Shown: positions 46,101 through 54,673 of the stretch, piece by piece
How the letters are laid out: each line of letters begins with the position of its first letter
Numbering within the stretch: the stretch's first letter is position 1
Source: an uncultured Aquimarina sp.
GTDB taxonomy: Bacteria; Bacteroidota; Bacteroidia; Flavobacteriales; Flavobacteriaceae
Direction: 5' to 3'
Length of the DNA stretch: 64,000 nucleotides
Assembly (NCBI GenBank): GCA_947493495.1
Contig: CANLRN010000005.1
Location: 1-64,000 of the forward strand
Translations under genes and position numbers: made by a program
The notes under the pieces: generated by a model
What the model saw: the letters and a program-made list of their open reading frames with translations, nothing else
Databases searched by the model: none
What the model was told of the DNA's origin: nothing

Positions 46101-46482
46101 AGTAAAAGATTTTTCAAGTGTTTATTTAGAAAATAAGGATAATACATTTATTATACACAAATTACCAAATGAAGCCCAGTTAGCACCTATCAATCAGATT
46201 ATTCCAAAAGATTTTGACAATGATGGATTTCTAGATGTTGTACTAGCTGGGAATTTATATGCCTCTGAAGTAGAAACGCCTAGAGCAGATGCTGGACAAG
46301 GATTGTTTTTAAAGGGATCTGGAGGTGGTGTTTTTTTACCCGTGCCAGCTTATAAAAGTGGATTTTTCACGGATGGAGATGTAAAAGATTTAGCAATGAT
46401 AAAAGTAAAAGAGCAACAATATATTATTTCGGCAAAGAGTAAAGATTTCCTACAATTTATAAAATGCACTTCAAAACTATAA
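43162..46482 (+). CDS. FG-GAP/VCBS-repeat lipoprotein with ASPIC/UnbV domain
   Basis: The 1106-residue lipoprotein (lipobox VGTLLFWSC) carries a long series of FG-GAP/VCBS propeller repeats with Ca2+-binding-type acidic loops (VASADFNNDGLIDLFFTG, VSVADVNNDGFMDIYCSV, FDYDLDGDLDLYVANYP, VGDLNGDGLDDFYVGAASK). In the middle (about 510-600) is an ASPIC/UnbV domain (HITIRLKGYPKNSFGLGSKV, TVTWPNGKVKRLENV-like). Such proteins accompany SusCD pairs in polysaccharide loci and are thought to bind substrate at the cell surface. It is separated from susD by a terminator and so probably has its own transcript or read-through from it. No enzymatic residues are visible. Confidence 0.88.
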   Translation: MSKYIIVLVGTLLFWSCTKEKPVKGKESIVVQDKIFNKLISKKTGIEFSNILQENDTLNYFTYPYLYMGGGVASADFNNDGLIDLFFTGNMVDNKLYLNKGNFSFEDITDSAGVSGDKRWYTGVSVADVNNDGFMDIYCSVAGQSGTKDNQLYINNGNLTFTEKAKTYGLNDIGNSVDASFFDYDLDGDLDLYVANYPITPFQYNSMNYKMRMDRVTDVETDNLYRNDGDRFTKVTEQANLKSYGLALSITVSDLNEDGWPDMYVSNDFGSPDYMYLNNQDGTFRNAIKETTAHTSFYGMGVDIADFNNDGFMDILQMDMDAASNRRSKANMASMNPTIFSNMERVGFQYQFMQNTLQLNSGILHKDIPKFSDISRLAGISSTDWSWAPLFADFDNDGLKDIFISNGTRREINNKDYFANLKGEKKHKDSLLIKSMGIPSEKIENYIFRNKGDLTFERANEYWGITDEGFSNGAIYVDLDNDGDLEIVTNNIDEEVSVFENTSALKNHHITIRLKGYPKNSFGLGSKVRIKSGEITQIQELTLSRGFQSAVAPQLHFGIGETDSISELMVTWPNGKVKRLENVKSDQLLTIDYENSSQEIVADTSEEDFFFNSFLLDTIAIYKHKENKFDDFKNEVLLPHKTSQFGPGLAVGDLNGDGLDDFYVGAASKYPGGMYFQNKEGGFTQQKTKILLDDRMFEDIGSLIFDADNDGDNDLYIVSGGNEFRHTSSMLQDRFYENDGIGNFTKNTSALPIMISSGSRVYSNDFDQDGDLDLFVGGRLVPGNYPSPANSYILENVSTKGNPKFVDITTKVAPDFRKLGLVTSAVWMDYNDDGWTDLMITGEWMPLRVFKNIKGKFQETTKEVGLEDTTGWWFSLVSADFDNDGDMDMMAGNLGLNYKYKAKNEETFDIYFNDFDGNNHNDIVLSYYNEGEKYPLRGRECSSQQIPSIKKKFDNYHEFSTATLTDVYDKEKLEKGLHYQVKDFSSVYLENKDNTFIIHKLPNEAQLAPINQIIPKDFDNDGFLDVVLAGNLYASEVETPRADAGQGLFLKGSGGGVFLPVPAYKSGFFTDGDVKDLAMIKVKEQQYIISAKSKDFLQFIKCTSKL

Positions 46483-46619
46483 AGTTTTAAGCTTAAATAA
46501 GTTTTTAATATACGAAATGCATCAAATATGTAAGAGATGCTTCATGTGTATGATTTTATAATGAGACTTCGATCTACTTTAGCATCATACATTATTTATA
46601 TACTAAAAAACAAAAGAAA

Positions 46620-47471
46620 ATGAGAATACTTTTTTTAGCATTATTAGTTTTGTCTTGCTCATCTCCTACTGTAAATATAACAAGAATTCCAGAACCAGTT
46701 TCTGAAGAGCCTATAGAAGATGGTTGGGTACTAGTTTTTGATGAGAATTTTGATGAGACAAATTTATCTAATTGGAATGTTTGGAAAAGTGGTGCTTTTA
46801 ATGAAGAAATACAGTTATACAGACCTGAACAATTGACCATAGAGAACAGTATTCTTACTATTAATGTAAAAAGGGAAGCAATAACTGGTGATACAACACC
46901 AACAGATAATACTCCCAAGAATTTTGAATATGTTTCAGGGCGATTAGAATCTAAATCACAATTTGGGCCTTCTTCAGAAGATGGGGAGAATACCTATCGT
47001 ATCATGGCACGTATCAAAATGCCAAGTGGGAATGGTATGTGGCCTGCTTTTTGGACATTAGGAGACGATTGGCCAACAAATGGAGAAATCGATATTGTAG
47101 AAGCTAGAGGTAATGAACCGATGGAGTTTATATCTAATATTTTCTATGGTACAACACCTGGGATTCCACTTACTCAAAATGATGAAACTACTATTACCGA
47201 ACATCAACTTAATGTTGATATAACGGCTGATTTTCATATATATGAACTGATCTGGAAAGCAGATAGTTTGGAAATATATTTTGATGGGGAACTATTAAAA
47301 AAATATGAAGCCAATGCGAATAATTATATTGCTGAACTATTTAATAGAAAACATACTATTGTTATTAATTCTGCCGTTGGAGGCGTATTTTTTCCTCCAA
47401 ATTCAGATTCTGCAGACTTCGCAGATGAAGCTTCTATGTTGATAGATTGGATAAAAGTGTTTAAACGATAA
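46620..47471 (+). CDS. GH16 laminarinase-like glucanase lipoprotein
   Basis: The 283-residue lipoprotein (MRILFLALLVLSC) contains a complete GH16 beta-jelly-roll (about 35-283). The catalytic motif NGEIDIVEARG gives the nucleophile E156, D158 and acid/base E161. The extra residue in E-I-D-I-V-E is typical of the laminarinase-type subgroup that cuts beta-1,3 or beta-1,3-1,4-glucan, and the upstream RIKMPSGNGMWPAFWTLGDD block is also characteristic. As a cell-surface endo-enzyme it would make the oligosaccharides taken up by SusCD. The exact linkage specificity is inferred. Confidence 0.92.
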   Translation: MRILFLALLVLSCSSPTVNITRIPEPVSEEPIEDGWVLVFDENFDETNLSNWNVWKSGAFNEEIQLYRPEQLTIENSILTINVKREAITGDTTPTDNTPKNFEYVSGRLESKSQFGPSSEDGENTYRIMARIKMPSGNGMWPAFWTLGDDWPTNGEIDIVEARGNEPMEFISNIFYGTTPGIPLTQNDETTITEHQLNVDITADFHIYELIWKADSLEIYFDGELLKKYEANANNYIAELFNRKHTIVINSAVGGVFFPPNSDSADFADEASMLIDWIKVFKR

Positions 47472-47501
47472 TTTGGTTCACTTTGTCTAAATTTTTACGA
47501 A

Positions 47502-47572
47502 CTCATTTAAGGTTTTTTGATTGAAACTAAAAAGATCATTTTGTAGTCAATTCTAAAAACCTTAAATGAATT
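47502..47572. repeat. Imperfect inverted repeat after the GH16 gene
   Basis: CTCATTTAAGGTTTTT (47502-47517) pairs with TAAAAACCTTAAATGAA (47554-47570), similarity extending to GATTGA/TCAATTC, with a loop of about 26 nt. It begins 30 bp after the GH16 stop and may be its terminator. The rest of 47573-48035 shows no gene; on the minus strand a short frame without a start codon (near 47812-47925) may be a decayed coding remnant. Confidence 0.45.
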
Positions 47573-48035
47573 CTATATGATTATGATTTGATTCTAATAC
47601 TATTTATAGTATGAATTTACTGGCATAAATATTTATTCAATCCCGTTGAGCACAGGCTTTTTTTTATCTTAATTTCAGAGTAAAATAAGCCGGGTAAATT
47701 AATTCGAAATGATTTAGTTTTTTAAAGAGTTACAGAAATATGTCTTGCAATTCAGGTTTGATCTAAAACAATTCTCCTCGCTTTACCTCTTGGGTTTAAG
47801 AGAGAAGTTGAAAGTTTGAAACCTTTCTTTTGTTGAATGCCTGGTGGGCTTCCTTATCGTATTTATTGGCCTCAGGAATAGTTAAAACTATGTGTTTTAA
47901 TGTATTTCGTTTTAGCTTCTAAAAATTGTTAAATAGTATAAGTACTTAGCTTTTAGTTTTTTTGATAATAGTTAACTGGCTACTAATAGCTAATAGCTAA
48001 TATCCGTTTAGCCGACTTTAGTCAGATCTAAAAAT

Positions 48036-48065
48036 CCACTATGGACTACTTTCAGTCCATAGTGG
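48036..48065 (-). terminator. Terminator of the PKD/tandem-module gene
   Basis: A perfect 12-bp stem (48036-48047 with 48054-48065, 6-nt loop) starts 5 bp after the minus-strand stop codon and is followed, on that strand, by ATTTTTAG. Confidence 0.85.
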
Positions 48066-48070
48066 TTTAG

Positions 48071-50218
48071 TTAAAACTTAATAATATCATCCATATAAAA
48101 GGTACCTCCGCCTAATGTGTCTTCTCCGTCTATGATAAATACGATCTGTGTATAAACACCTACTTCTTCTGCTGGTAATGGCATAAAATTTTCTGGATCC
48201 CCTTCTATAAAGGCTTTAGTGGCATTAGAATAATCAAAGGTCAGTTCTTCCCATCCCGAACCAGTATGATTTGCTGCTACATTTGCTGCTCTAGCACCAT
48301 CAAGGCCTTCTTTAAGGTCTACGGATATCGGCACTGGATTTTCAGAATATAGTTTTATAGTGATACTCTTTTCTGGAGTAGTCAGATCAAGATTTGGAAT
48401 TGAAAATCCTGAACCTTGGAAGCCACCTGCTCCTCGCACAATTTCTAATACTTTTAAAGAGGTATTAATCCCCATAGATACTGGATTATCTACTATTTGT
48501 ATTGGTGCTCCAAAATCAAAAGATCCAGTAAGGGTATCATCTTCAAAATTAACCTCAAAAGTAGGTGTTGGAGGTGAAACTACAGCTCCTTTGGTAATAT
48601 CATCCATATAAAAGGTACCACCACCTAATGTGTCTTCTCCGTCAATGATAAATACGATCTGTGTATAAACACCTACTTCTTCTGCTGGTAATGGCATAAA
48701 ATTTTCTGGATCCCCTTCTATAAAGGCTTTGGTGGCATTAGAATAATCAAAGGTCAGTTCTTCCCATCCCGAACCAGTATGGTTTGCTGCTACATTTGCT
48801 GCTCTCGCCCCATCAAGACCTTCTTTAAGGTCTACGGATATCGGCACTGGATTTTCAGAATATAGTTTTATAGTGATACTTTTTTCTGGTGTGGTCAGAT
48901 CAAGCATAGGTATTGAAAACCCTGAACCTTGGAAACCACCTGCTCCTCGCACAATTTCTAATACTTTTGAAGAGGTATTGATTCCCATAGATACTGGATT
49001 ATCGACTATTTGAATAGGGGCTCCAAAATCAAAGGATCCATTAAGAACATTATCTTCAAAATCAACTAAGAATTCGGGCCCAGAAGGTGTTGTATCGCCT
49101 TCTATTTGCATAAAATCGTCTAGAAGAAAAGTGCCTGATGTAGTACCAGGGCCATCTATGAATAATACCATTTCTTGATATTGGCCGATGGCTGTGATTG
49201 GCTGCGAATTTTCTGGATCATCTGGGATAAATACCTTAATTGCATTTGTGAAATCAAATTCTATAGTTTCCCAGCCTGTTCCTGTATGTGTAGCATTTAC
49301 TTCTACACCTCTTTCTCCATTAACGCCTCTTACGAATTGTAATGATAATGGAATTGGATTCATGCCTTCATAAAATATTTTTGTAGAAATCACCTTATTT
49401 GTACCACTAAAATCAATTGCAGAAGGCAAATTATATGCGAATCCTTCAAAAGCAGCTCCAGAATTAGTGATGGCTGCTACATTACTTTCTTCTTCATTAG
49501 TTCCAGATAAGGAAGGGTTTAGAATAATTTCTGTAGACACTCCATTAAAAGGGTTAAGACTGTAATCTGTCAATATATCATCGAAAGATAATAATAATGG
49601 AAGTGAGCCTGTAGGAAAAGAAACTGGAGAACTGATTTGATTAGTTCTTCCGGTTTCTGAATTATTTCCTGTAATAGTGATATCGAAATCACCACCTTGA
49701 TCGTAGGTGTATCTTATATCTTCTCCTGCGGCTAAAGTTTGACTCGTACCATCACCCAAGTCGATATCGAATGACAGCGCATTATCTGCTGTGGGTACAA
49801 GTAGTATTTCTCGAGCTGTTTCTGAAACTACCAAGCCACTTTCTAAATTGATTATAGACGTAAGTGATACTGTAAAATTAAAGGTTTCCTCCGTTGTTTT
49901 TTCGTTTGGAGCTGTAGCAATAACGCGTACACTATAATCACCTTCTTCTGTATACACCTGAGTTGCAGTTCCTCCTATTCCGATTAACGTATCTTTTTGC
50001 ACTTCTATAAAAGAAACATCAAAAGAAAAGGCTCCTTTAGAGGTTGGAGTTACAGTAACTACACCACTATTGTCTTGGGCAACAGAAACTGTATTTTCTA
50101 TGTTTTCTGGAGCGGGTCCTTCCGATAATATAGCCGTAATAGAATCTTCTTCACAAGCTATAAAAGCCATTAGTACCAAACTAAAAATTACAATGTTTTT
50201 AACTCTTTCTAATTTCAT
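48071..50218 (-). CDS. PKD and tandem binding-module lipoprotein (glycan binding)
   Basis: The 715-residue lipoprotein (VKNIVIFSLVLMAFIAC) is probably the surface glycan-binding protein of the locus. Two Ig/PKD-like domains (about 40-120, 125-205; GDYSVRVIATAPNEKTTEET, GEDIRYTYDQGGDFDITITG) are followed by three related beta-sandwich modules of about 165 residues (about 210-375, 380-545, 550-715). The last two are almost identical (FEDN/DD..GSFDFGAPIQIVDNPV, TGSGWEELTFDYSNATKAF, GGGTFYMDDI), and the first is a distant relative (TGTGWETIEFDFTNAIKVF). No catalytic residues stand out, so a binding role is inferred. The gene faces the GH16 gene and lies 100 bp downstream of GH5 on the same strand, where it is likely co-expressed. 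Confidence 0.8.
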   Translation of the reverse strand: MKLERVKNIVIFSLVLMAFIACEEDSITAILSEGPAPENIENTVSVAQDNSGVVTVTPTSKGAFSFDVSFIEVQKDTLIGIGGTATQVYTEEGDYSVRVIATAPNEKTTEETFNFTVSLTSIINLESGLVVSETAREILLVPTADNALSFDIDLGDGTSQTLAAGEDIRYTYDQGGDFDITITGNNSETGRTNQISSPVSFPTGSLPLLLSFDDILTDYSLNPFNGVSTEIILNPSLSGTNEEESNVAAITNSGAAFEGFAYNLPSAIDFSGTNKVISTKIFYEGMNPIPLSLQFVRGVNGERGVEVNATHTGTGWETIEFDFTNAIKVFIPDDPENSQPITAIGQYQEMVLFIDGPGTTSGTFLLDDFMQIEGDTTPSGPEFLVDFEDNVLNGSFDFGAPIQIVDNPVSMGINTSSKVLEIVRGAGGFQGSGFSIPMLDLTTPEKSITIKLYSENPVPISVDLKEGLDGARAANVAANHTGSGWEELTFDYSNATKAFIEGDPENFMPLPAEEVGVYTQIVFIIDGEDTLGGGTFYMDDITKGAVVSPPTPTFEVNFEDDTLTGSFDFGAPIQIVDNPVSMGINTSLKVLEIVRGAGGFQGSGFSIPNLDLTTPEKSITIKLYSENPVPISVDLKEGLDGARAANVAANHTGSGWEELTFDYSNATKAFIEGDPENFMPLPAEEVGVYTQIVFIIDGEDTLGGGTFYMDDIIKF
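48082..49068 (-). repeat. Tandem duplication, 513-bp period
   Basis: Two nearly identical copies (about 48082-48555 and 48595-49068) lie 513 bp (171 codons) apart inside the binding protein. They differ only at scattered, largely third-position sites, so the duplication is recent. Confidence 0.85.
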
Positions 50219-50318
50219 CTGATGTTATTTTAAAGTTTTGTTGGTTTATAATTGTGGTTGTTACTTATAATAATATATAAAAAAGGATTGATTTTAATAT
50301 CTCTCTTTATATTTAGGT

Positions 50319-51461
50319 TTAATTTCTTGAGTTTATCAATATATCTGCAATTTCACCAAAAGGCCATTTTAATGAATTTCTATCCATAAGGCCGGATTCA
50401 TTGTTGCCATAATTGCCAACATCCCACCAAATAGACATTAACCCTCTTTTTGCGCATTCTTTTGAATAAAAATCAGCGTGTAATAAGCGATCGTCAATAT
50501 TATTTTGATTTCCAGAACTCCATTCTCCCATAATTACTGCTCGTCCATTAGCAACAAACTTATTAGCTACTTTTTCTAATTCAGATGTTAATGCACTTTT
50601 GTCTGCCTCTGTTCCCCATGTAGTGTCTGTTCCTTGAAGACAAAACTCAAATGGGAAATAACTATGAAGTGAAATTATAATATTTGCATCATTATTTGGA
50701 ATTACTAGAGCATCTAAAGCCACTGATGTAGTACTAGCAGCATAGGTTGAAACCATTATATGACGAACTTTATTATTACCTCCTGTTGCTCGTATTGCAT
50801 CTACAGAAACTTTATGATATTGATTTACCACATCTCTACCTTCTGGGGTTCCGCCTTTCCATTCTTCAGGAGAATTTTCATATCTAGGCTCATTTAGAGT
50901 TTCAAAAATCAAATAATCACTATATTCCTTAAAATGGTTTGCTATTTGAGTCCAAACCTTGTTCAATCTGGTTTTTACTTCATCTGATTTGTCATAGGTT
51001 GGGATGATCCAAGGATCATCGTGATGTATATTTATGATAGTATACATATTATTAGCACGGACATAATCAACAACTTTTTGTACTCTTTTTAACCATTCAG
51101 TTTCTATAATATAATTAGGTGCATCCCCCATATGAAATCTCCAGGTAACAGGAATTCTAATTGTTTTAAACCCTCGTTCTTTAACTGCATCGATTATTTC
51201 TTTTGTGGTTAAAGGGTTCCCCCAAGCTGTTATATCTTCATCCTCTACATCAAAAGTATTTCCCAGATTCCACCCGCTTCCCATATCAGCTACAAGCTCC
51301 AGAGATGTCAACTTGCGCATTATTCCATTATCAACACCATATTCTATTGTTGATTTTGGTTCTGGTAACTCTAATTTTATGATCCTTATTGTTTCTACTT
51401 CCGTAGCATTTGCATAAGAAAATAGTAATAAAAAGATAAAAAATACACGATTAAGCTTCAT
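50319..51461 (-). CDS. GH5 family endo-glucanase
   Basis: The 380-residue protein has a signal peptide (MKLNRVFFIFLLLFSYANA) and a TIM-barrel of the cellulase A family: GSGWNLGNTFD, RIPVTWRFH, INIHHDDPW, the acid/base E191 (FETLNEPRY) and nucleophile E313 (VIMGEWSSGN). The overall pattern is like GH5_2/GH5_4-type endo-beta-1,4-glucanases, but some relatives cut mixed-linkage glucan or xyloglucan, so the subfamily is not settled. With GH16 it points to a mixed-linkage or beta-1,3/1,4-glucan substrate. It is first in a minus-strand pair with the binding protein. Confidence 0.92.
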   Translation of the reverse strand: MKLNRVFFIFLLLFSYANATEVETIRIIKLELPEPKSTIEYGVDNGIMRKLTSLELVADMGSGWNLGNTFDVEDEDITAWGNPLTTKEIIDAVKERGFKTIRIPVTWRFHMGDAPNYIIETEWLKRVQKVVDYVRANNMYTIINIHHDDPWIIPTYDKSDEVKTRLNKVWTQIANHFKEYSDYLIFETLNEPRYENSPEEWKGGTPEGRDVVNQYHKVSVDAIRATGGNNKVRHIMVSTYAASTTSVALDALVIPNNDANIIISLHSYFPFEFCLQGTDTTWGTEADKSALTSELEKVANKFVANGRAVIMGEWSSGNQNNIDDRLLHADFYSKECAKRGLMSIWWDVGNYGNNESGLMDRNSLKWPFGEIADILINSRN

Positions 51462-52040
51462 AATTTATTTTTTCAGCAAGATAAAATATGTGCCATGGGT
51501 TAGAAGAAAAAAATAGGATACAGATGATGTAATATATGAAGAATTGATGCATTTGGGATTATACCTCCCTCAAACTACTACTAGTAGCAAGAATATATGG
51601 GTATAAATCGATTCTATTTTTATTTCATAAAAACCATTTTATACCATCCAGACTTAATTTTACTAAATAAAACTGCGACTTTTCATCTAAGTCAAAAATC
51701 CATTATTTTTCTTGTGCGTAAATTTAAATCAGAACTAGCATTATGACAGAGGTAACCTTTTGTAAGAGTTTTTAAAAACAAGATAGATTATAAAATAGAT
51801 GATCTAAGTCCTATTTTTAAAGATAATAATAATTATTCTAGTGTAATAATAGTGTTTAAAAACATGTTAGGGTTGAAATATCTGATTTCAGCTTAAATAG
51901 GTATTATAATAGTACACTGGATTTAGATGTTTAGAGTTTAATAGAGAAATCAATTATAATTGATCTTCTGTATTAAGCAGAGTAATAAACCACTTCTAAA
52001 ACAAAAAAGCCTCAACTTTAGATAGTTAAGACTTTGTTTT
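51462..52040. other. Intergenic region between the glucan locus and the element
   Basis: I see no gene. It contains the GH5 promoter region near 51462-51600 and then AT-rich sequence up to the tRNA fragment. Confidence 0.4.
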
Positions 52041-52088
52041 GCTCCCCCTCTTGGACTCGAACCAAGGACCCTTTGATTAACAGTCAAA
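52041..52088 (-). other. 3' fragment of tRNA-Asn(GTT), attachment site
   Basis: On the minus strand this reads as the 3' two-thirds of a tRNA: anticodon arm TTTGA-CTGTTAA-TCAAA (anticodon GTT), variable loop, T arm CTTGG-TTCGAGT-CCAAG, acceptor strand AGGGGGA with a following G. The D arm and the 5' acceptor strand are missing. Beyond the break is the element's DNA. It is the expected junction when an integrative element uses a tRNA 3' end; the element-borne 3' part should restore an intact tRNA-Asn at the other end. Confidence 0.85.
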
Positions 52089-52248
52089 AAAACAGTGTAA
52101 TTGATTTTAGTTGTTATTTTATAAATATTTTGATAATCAAATACTTAAATAGATTTTGGTTATAATTATTAATATTTAGTACTTGTTTATTTCTGTGTTT
52201 TTTGTGCAAATATTGTGCAAATAGATTATGTTTGTACAAAGGTTATTT

Positions 52249-53487
52249 ATGAATTATAATATTTCAATTTTCTTAGATAAACGTAGGTCAAAGGCAAACG
52301 GTCAATATCCAGTTAAACTTCGAGTTTATTCTTCAACAATACAAAAAAAGAAGTTGTATCCCGTTGGAATCGATTTGATAGAAAAAGATTTTGAACATAT
52401 ATGGGAAAGTAAAAAGCGGTTAAGAGGGAAAAATGAAGAATTAAGAATAGAACTCCAGGAGATTGAAACAAGAGCTAATGTAGAGGCAAAAAAATTAAGT
52501 CATTTCAGTTTTGAAGAGTTTGAAAAGAAGATGTTTCGCAAAAGTACGGATGGGGATAATGTTTTTTTTCATTTTCAAAGAGCAATCGATAGGCACACTA
52601 AAAGAAAAAAAATTGGTACTGCTGTCAGTTACAGGTATGCTATGAAAGCTGTAAAAAATTTTATCACCTTTAAGACCGGAAAAGAACCAGATAGATTTTC
52701 CTTTGCATTTATTACACCTAGCTGGCTAGAAGAATTTGAGGAATATATGTTAGACAAAGGTAGAAGTGTTACTACTATCGGTATTTATGGAAGAACGCTT
52801 AAAGCGGTTTTTAATGCAGCTATTTTAGATAAAGACATTAGTGAAGATGTATATCCTTTTGGAAAGAAAAAATATTCTATCCCAAAAACAAACAAAGTAA
52901 AAAAAGCATTAACATCAGAGCAGCTAGCGATACTTTTTAATGCGAGATCAAGAATTCCAGAACAAGAAAAAGCAAGGAATTTTTGGTTTTTTAGCTATGC
53001 TTGTAATGGAATGAATATCAAAGATATTTCGCTACTAAAATACTCGGACTTTGACAATGATCAATTTTCGTACTATCGATCTAAAACTTTTAAAACATCT
53101 ACTCAACGGACTAAAATCAAAATATATTTAAATGAGTTCACTAAAAGAGTAATAAAAAAGTATGGGAATACATCAAAGGAGGGATATGTTTTTCCAGTAT
53201 TAGAAATTGGTCTTTCTGAAAAAGAGATATATCAAAGAATTCAGAATTTTACTCGCCTAATTAATCAACATGTGAAAAACCTTGCCAAGGAAAATGGTCT
53301 GCCTAAAGAGATATCAACGTATTGGGCTCGCCACAGCTTTGCGACCAATGCAGTAAGAAATGGAGCAAGTATGGAGTTTATAAGCGAAGCTTTAAACCAT
53401 AGTAATCTAAACGTAACTAAGGGGTATTTTGCTGGATTTGAAGATGAAACCAAAAAAGAGTTTGCTAAAAAATTAATGAATTTCTAA
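52249..53487 (+). CDS. Tyrosine recombinase (integrase)
   Basis: The 412-residue protein would excise and insert the element at tRNA-Asn. An N-terminal arm-binding domain (MNYNISIFLDKRRSKANGQY), a SAM-like core-binding domain (about 110-210) and the catalytic domain follow in order. Catalytic residues visible are R361 (WARHSFATN), H384 (LNHSNLNVT) and Y393 (KGYF). The first arginine is replaced by N253 (CNGMNIKD) and the usual HxxR His by Tyr (TYWAR), as seems common in a Bacteroidota clade. I start at the second Met (52249) since MFVQRLF is extra. It lies 160 bp from the att site. Confidence 0.9.
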   Translation: MNYNISIFLDKRRSKANGQYPVKLRVYSSTIQKKKLYPVGIDLIEKDFEHIWESKKRLRGKNEELRIELQEIETRANVEAKKLSHFSFEEFEKKMFRKSTDGDNVFFHFQRAIDRHTKRKKIGTAVSYRYAMKAVKNFITFKTGKEPDRFSFAFITPSWLEEFEEYMLDKGRSVTTIGIYGRTLKAVFNAAILDKDISEDVYPFGKKKYSIPKTNKVKKALTSEQLAILFNARSRIPEQEKARNFWFFSYACNGMNIKDISLLKYSDFDNDQFSYYRSKTFKTSTQRTKIKIYLNEFTKRVIKKYGNTSKEGYVFPVLEIGLSEKEIYQRIQNFTRLINQHVKNLAKENGLPKEISTYWARHSFATNAVRNGASMEFISEALNHSNLNVTKGYFAGFEDETKKEFAKKLMNF

Positions 53488-53493
53488 CTTTTT

Positions 53494-54579
53494 ATGGCGT
53501 ATTTAAAAGAAGATTTAATTAGAGATTTACAAAAGTTTAACACGGTTGCTGAACGATTAGACTTTTTTAAAAATAGTAAGGAAAAACATTCTCATCTGTT
53601 TGTTGATACTGCGAAAGAAGTAATTACCAGTTTACAAATTCCTATTGATATTTATAAGCAATTCTTTGAAAAGAAAGAAAGAACAACAGAATTTCGATTC
53701 TGGTTTTTACAATACAACGCTTCGTTAGTTTTGGAAAACATAAAACGTGAAATAAATATAAGTCAAAAGTTAGAATCGCCGCTACGGGATCAAATTCTAA
53801 AAGGGGAAATCAAAAAGATCACGGACGTAGAAAATAAAGGTGAACAATTACTGGAGGATGGAGTTGTAGACATCTATGTACAGCAGATAGATTCCAAATA
53901 TATTAGGGAAATAGAATATTTACGAATCAAAGCAAGCTATTATAAGTTCAACGTTTTACCATCCATTGATGTAGATCAAGAAGTAGTTCACGTGTATGCT
54001 ACTCACATTTATTTAAAACACTTTTTAGAAAAAGAACTACAGCAGTTCACAGGAGATATTCTGGATGTAATAGCCTTGGGAAAACTAGAAAAAGAAGAAA
54101 AACCAAGGGTCGTAATTCAGGAGAACGAAAATTTTGTAAGTCTTTATGAAGATCATGGATTAGGATTTTTTGACAAACCAAGAGAACAGGGACTTCCTAT
54201 TTTCGAAAGTTCTTCCATATCTTTATTATGTAATCTCCTGAAGCCTTATTTTTCAGAACAAGATTTTTACTATTTGGAAAGCCTATTAGCAACAGCAGTC
54301 CAGCTTCCAAGCAAACTATTTTTTCTTTCTGAGGGGAATAAGCTAGCAGATGTCTTTTGGCAATTGTATGAAAACAAACTAGTATTTAATTGTAATAAAA
54401 TGCAGTTAGAGCAATGGATAGCATTGAATTTTCAATATTTGGAAAGAGGGAATGCCAAGGGTTTTACTCTGAAATATCTCAATAAAATTATTTCTACAGA
54501 TCGTCCAACATGTAAAAATCAGATTGTAAAGATTTATAATGACACTTCTACAGGAAAAAAACTGTTAAAGATTACCTAA
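53494..54579 (+). CDS. Conserved protein of Bacteroidota integrative elements
   Basis: I do not recognise a domain with certainty in this 361-residue, largely helical protein. Features: charged N-terminal helices (AYLKEDLIRDLQKFNTVAER) and a C-terminal region with KLADVFWQLYENKLVFNCNK, ALNFQYLERGNAKGFTLKYL and TDRPTCKNQIVKIY. The last part resembles the end of RteC-like control proteins, which regulate excision of Bacteroides elements, and the position between the integrase (6 bp upstream) and the HTH gene also fits. No signal peptide or membrane segment is seen. Confidence 0.6.
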   Translation: MAYLKEDLIRDLQKFNTVAERLDFFKNSKEKHSHLFVDTAKEVITSLQIPIDIYKQFFEKKERTTEFRFWFLQYNASLVLENIKREINISQKLESPLRDQILKGEIKKITDVENKGEQLLEDGVVDIYVQQIDSKYIREIEYLRIKASYYKFNVLPSIDVDQEVVHVYATHIYLKHFLEKELQQFTGDILDVIALGKLEKEEKPRVVIQENENFVSLYEDHGLGFFDKPREQGLPIFESSSISLLCNLLKPYFSEQDFYYLESLLATAVQLPSKLFFLSEGNKLADVFWQLYENKLVFNCNKMQLEQWIALNFQYLERGNAKGFTLKYLNKIISTDRPTCKNQIVKIYNDTSTGKKLLKIT

Positions 54580-54673
54580 AATTTGGTGGTTTTGAGTGGG
54601 GGTTGGATTTCCCCCATTGTATACCTACAAAACACACTCCTAACATTGCGGTATAAAAATTAAATATACCGTT

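Noticed and set aside
47812..47925. Minus-strand coding frame containing EANKYDKEAHQAFNKRKV
   Set aside because: It is short, has no start codon and is limited by stops on both sides; noted only as a possible remnant.
52041..52088. Complete tRNA-Asn gene
   Set aside because: The D arm and 5' acceptor strand are missing; the sequence beyond the anticodon stem does not match a tRNA.
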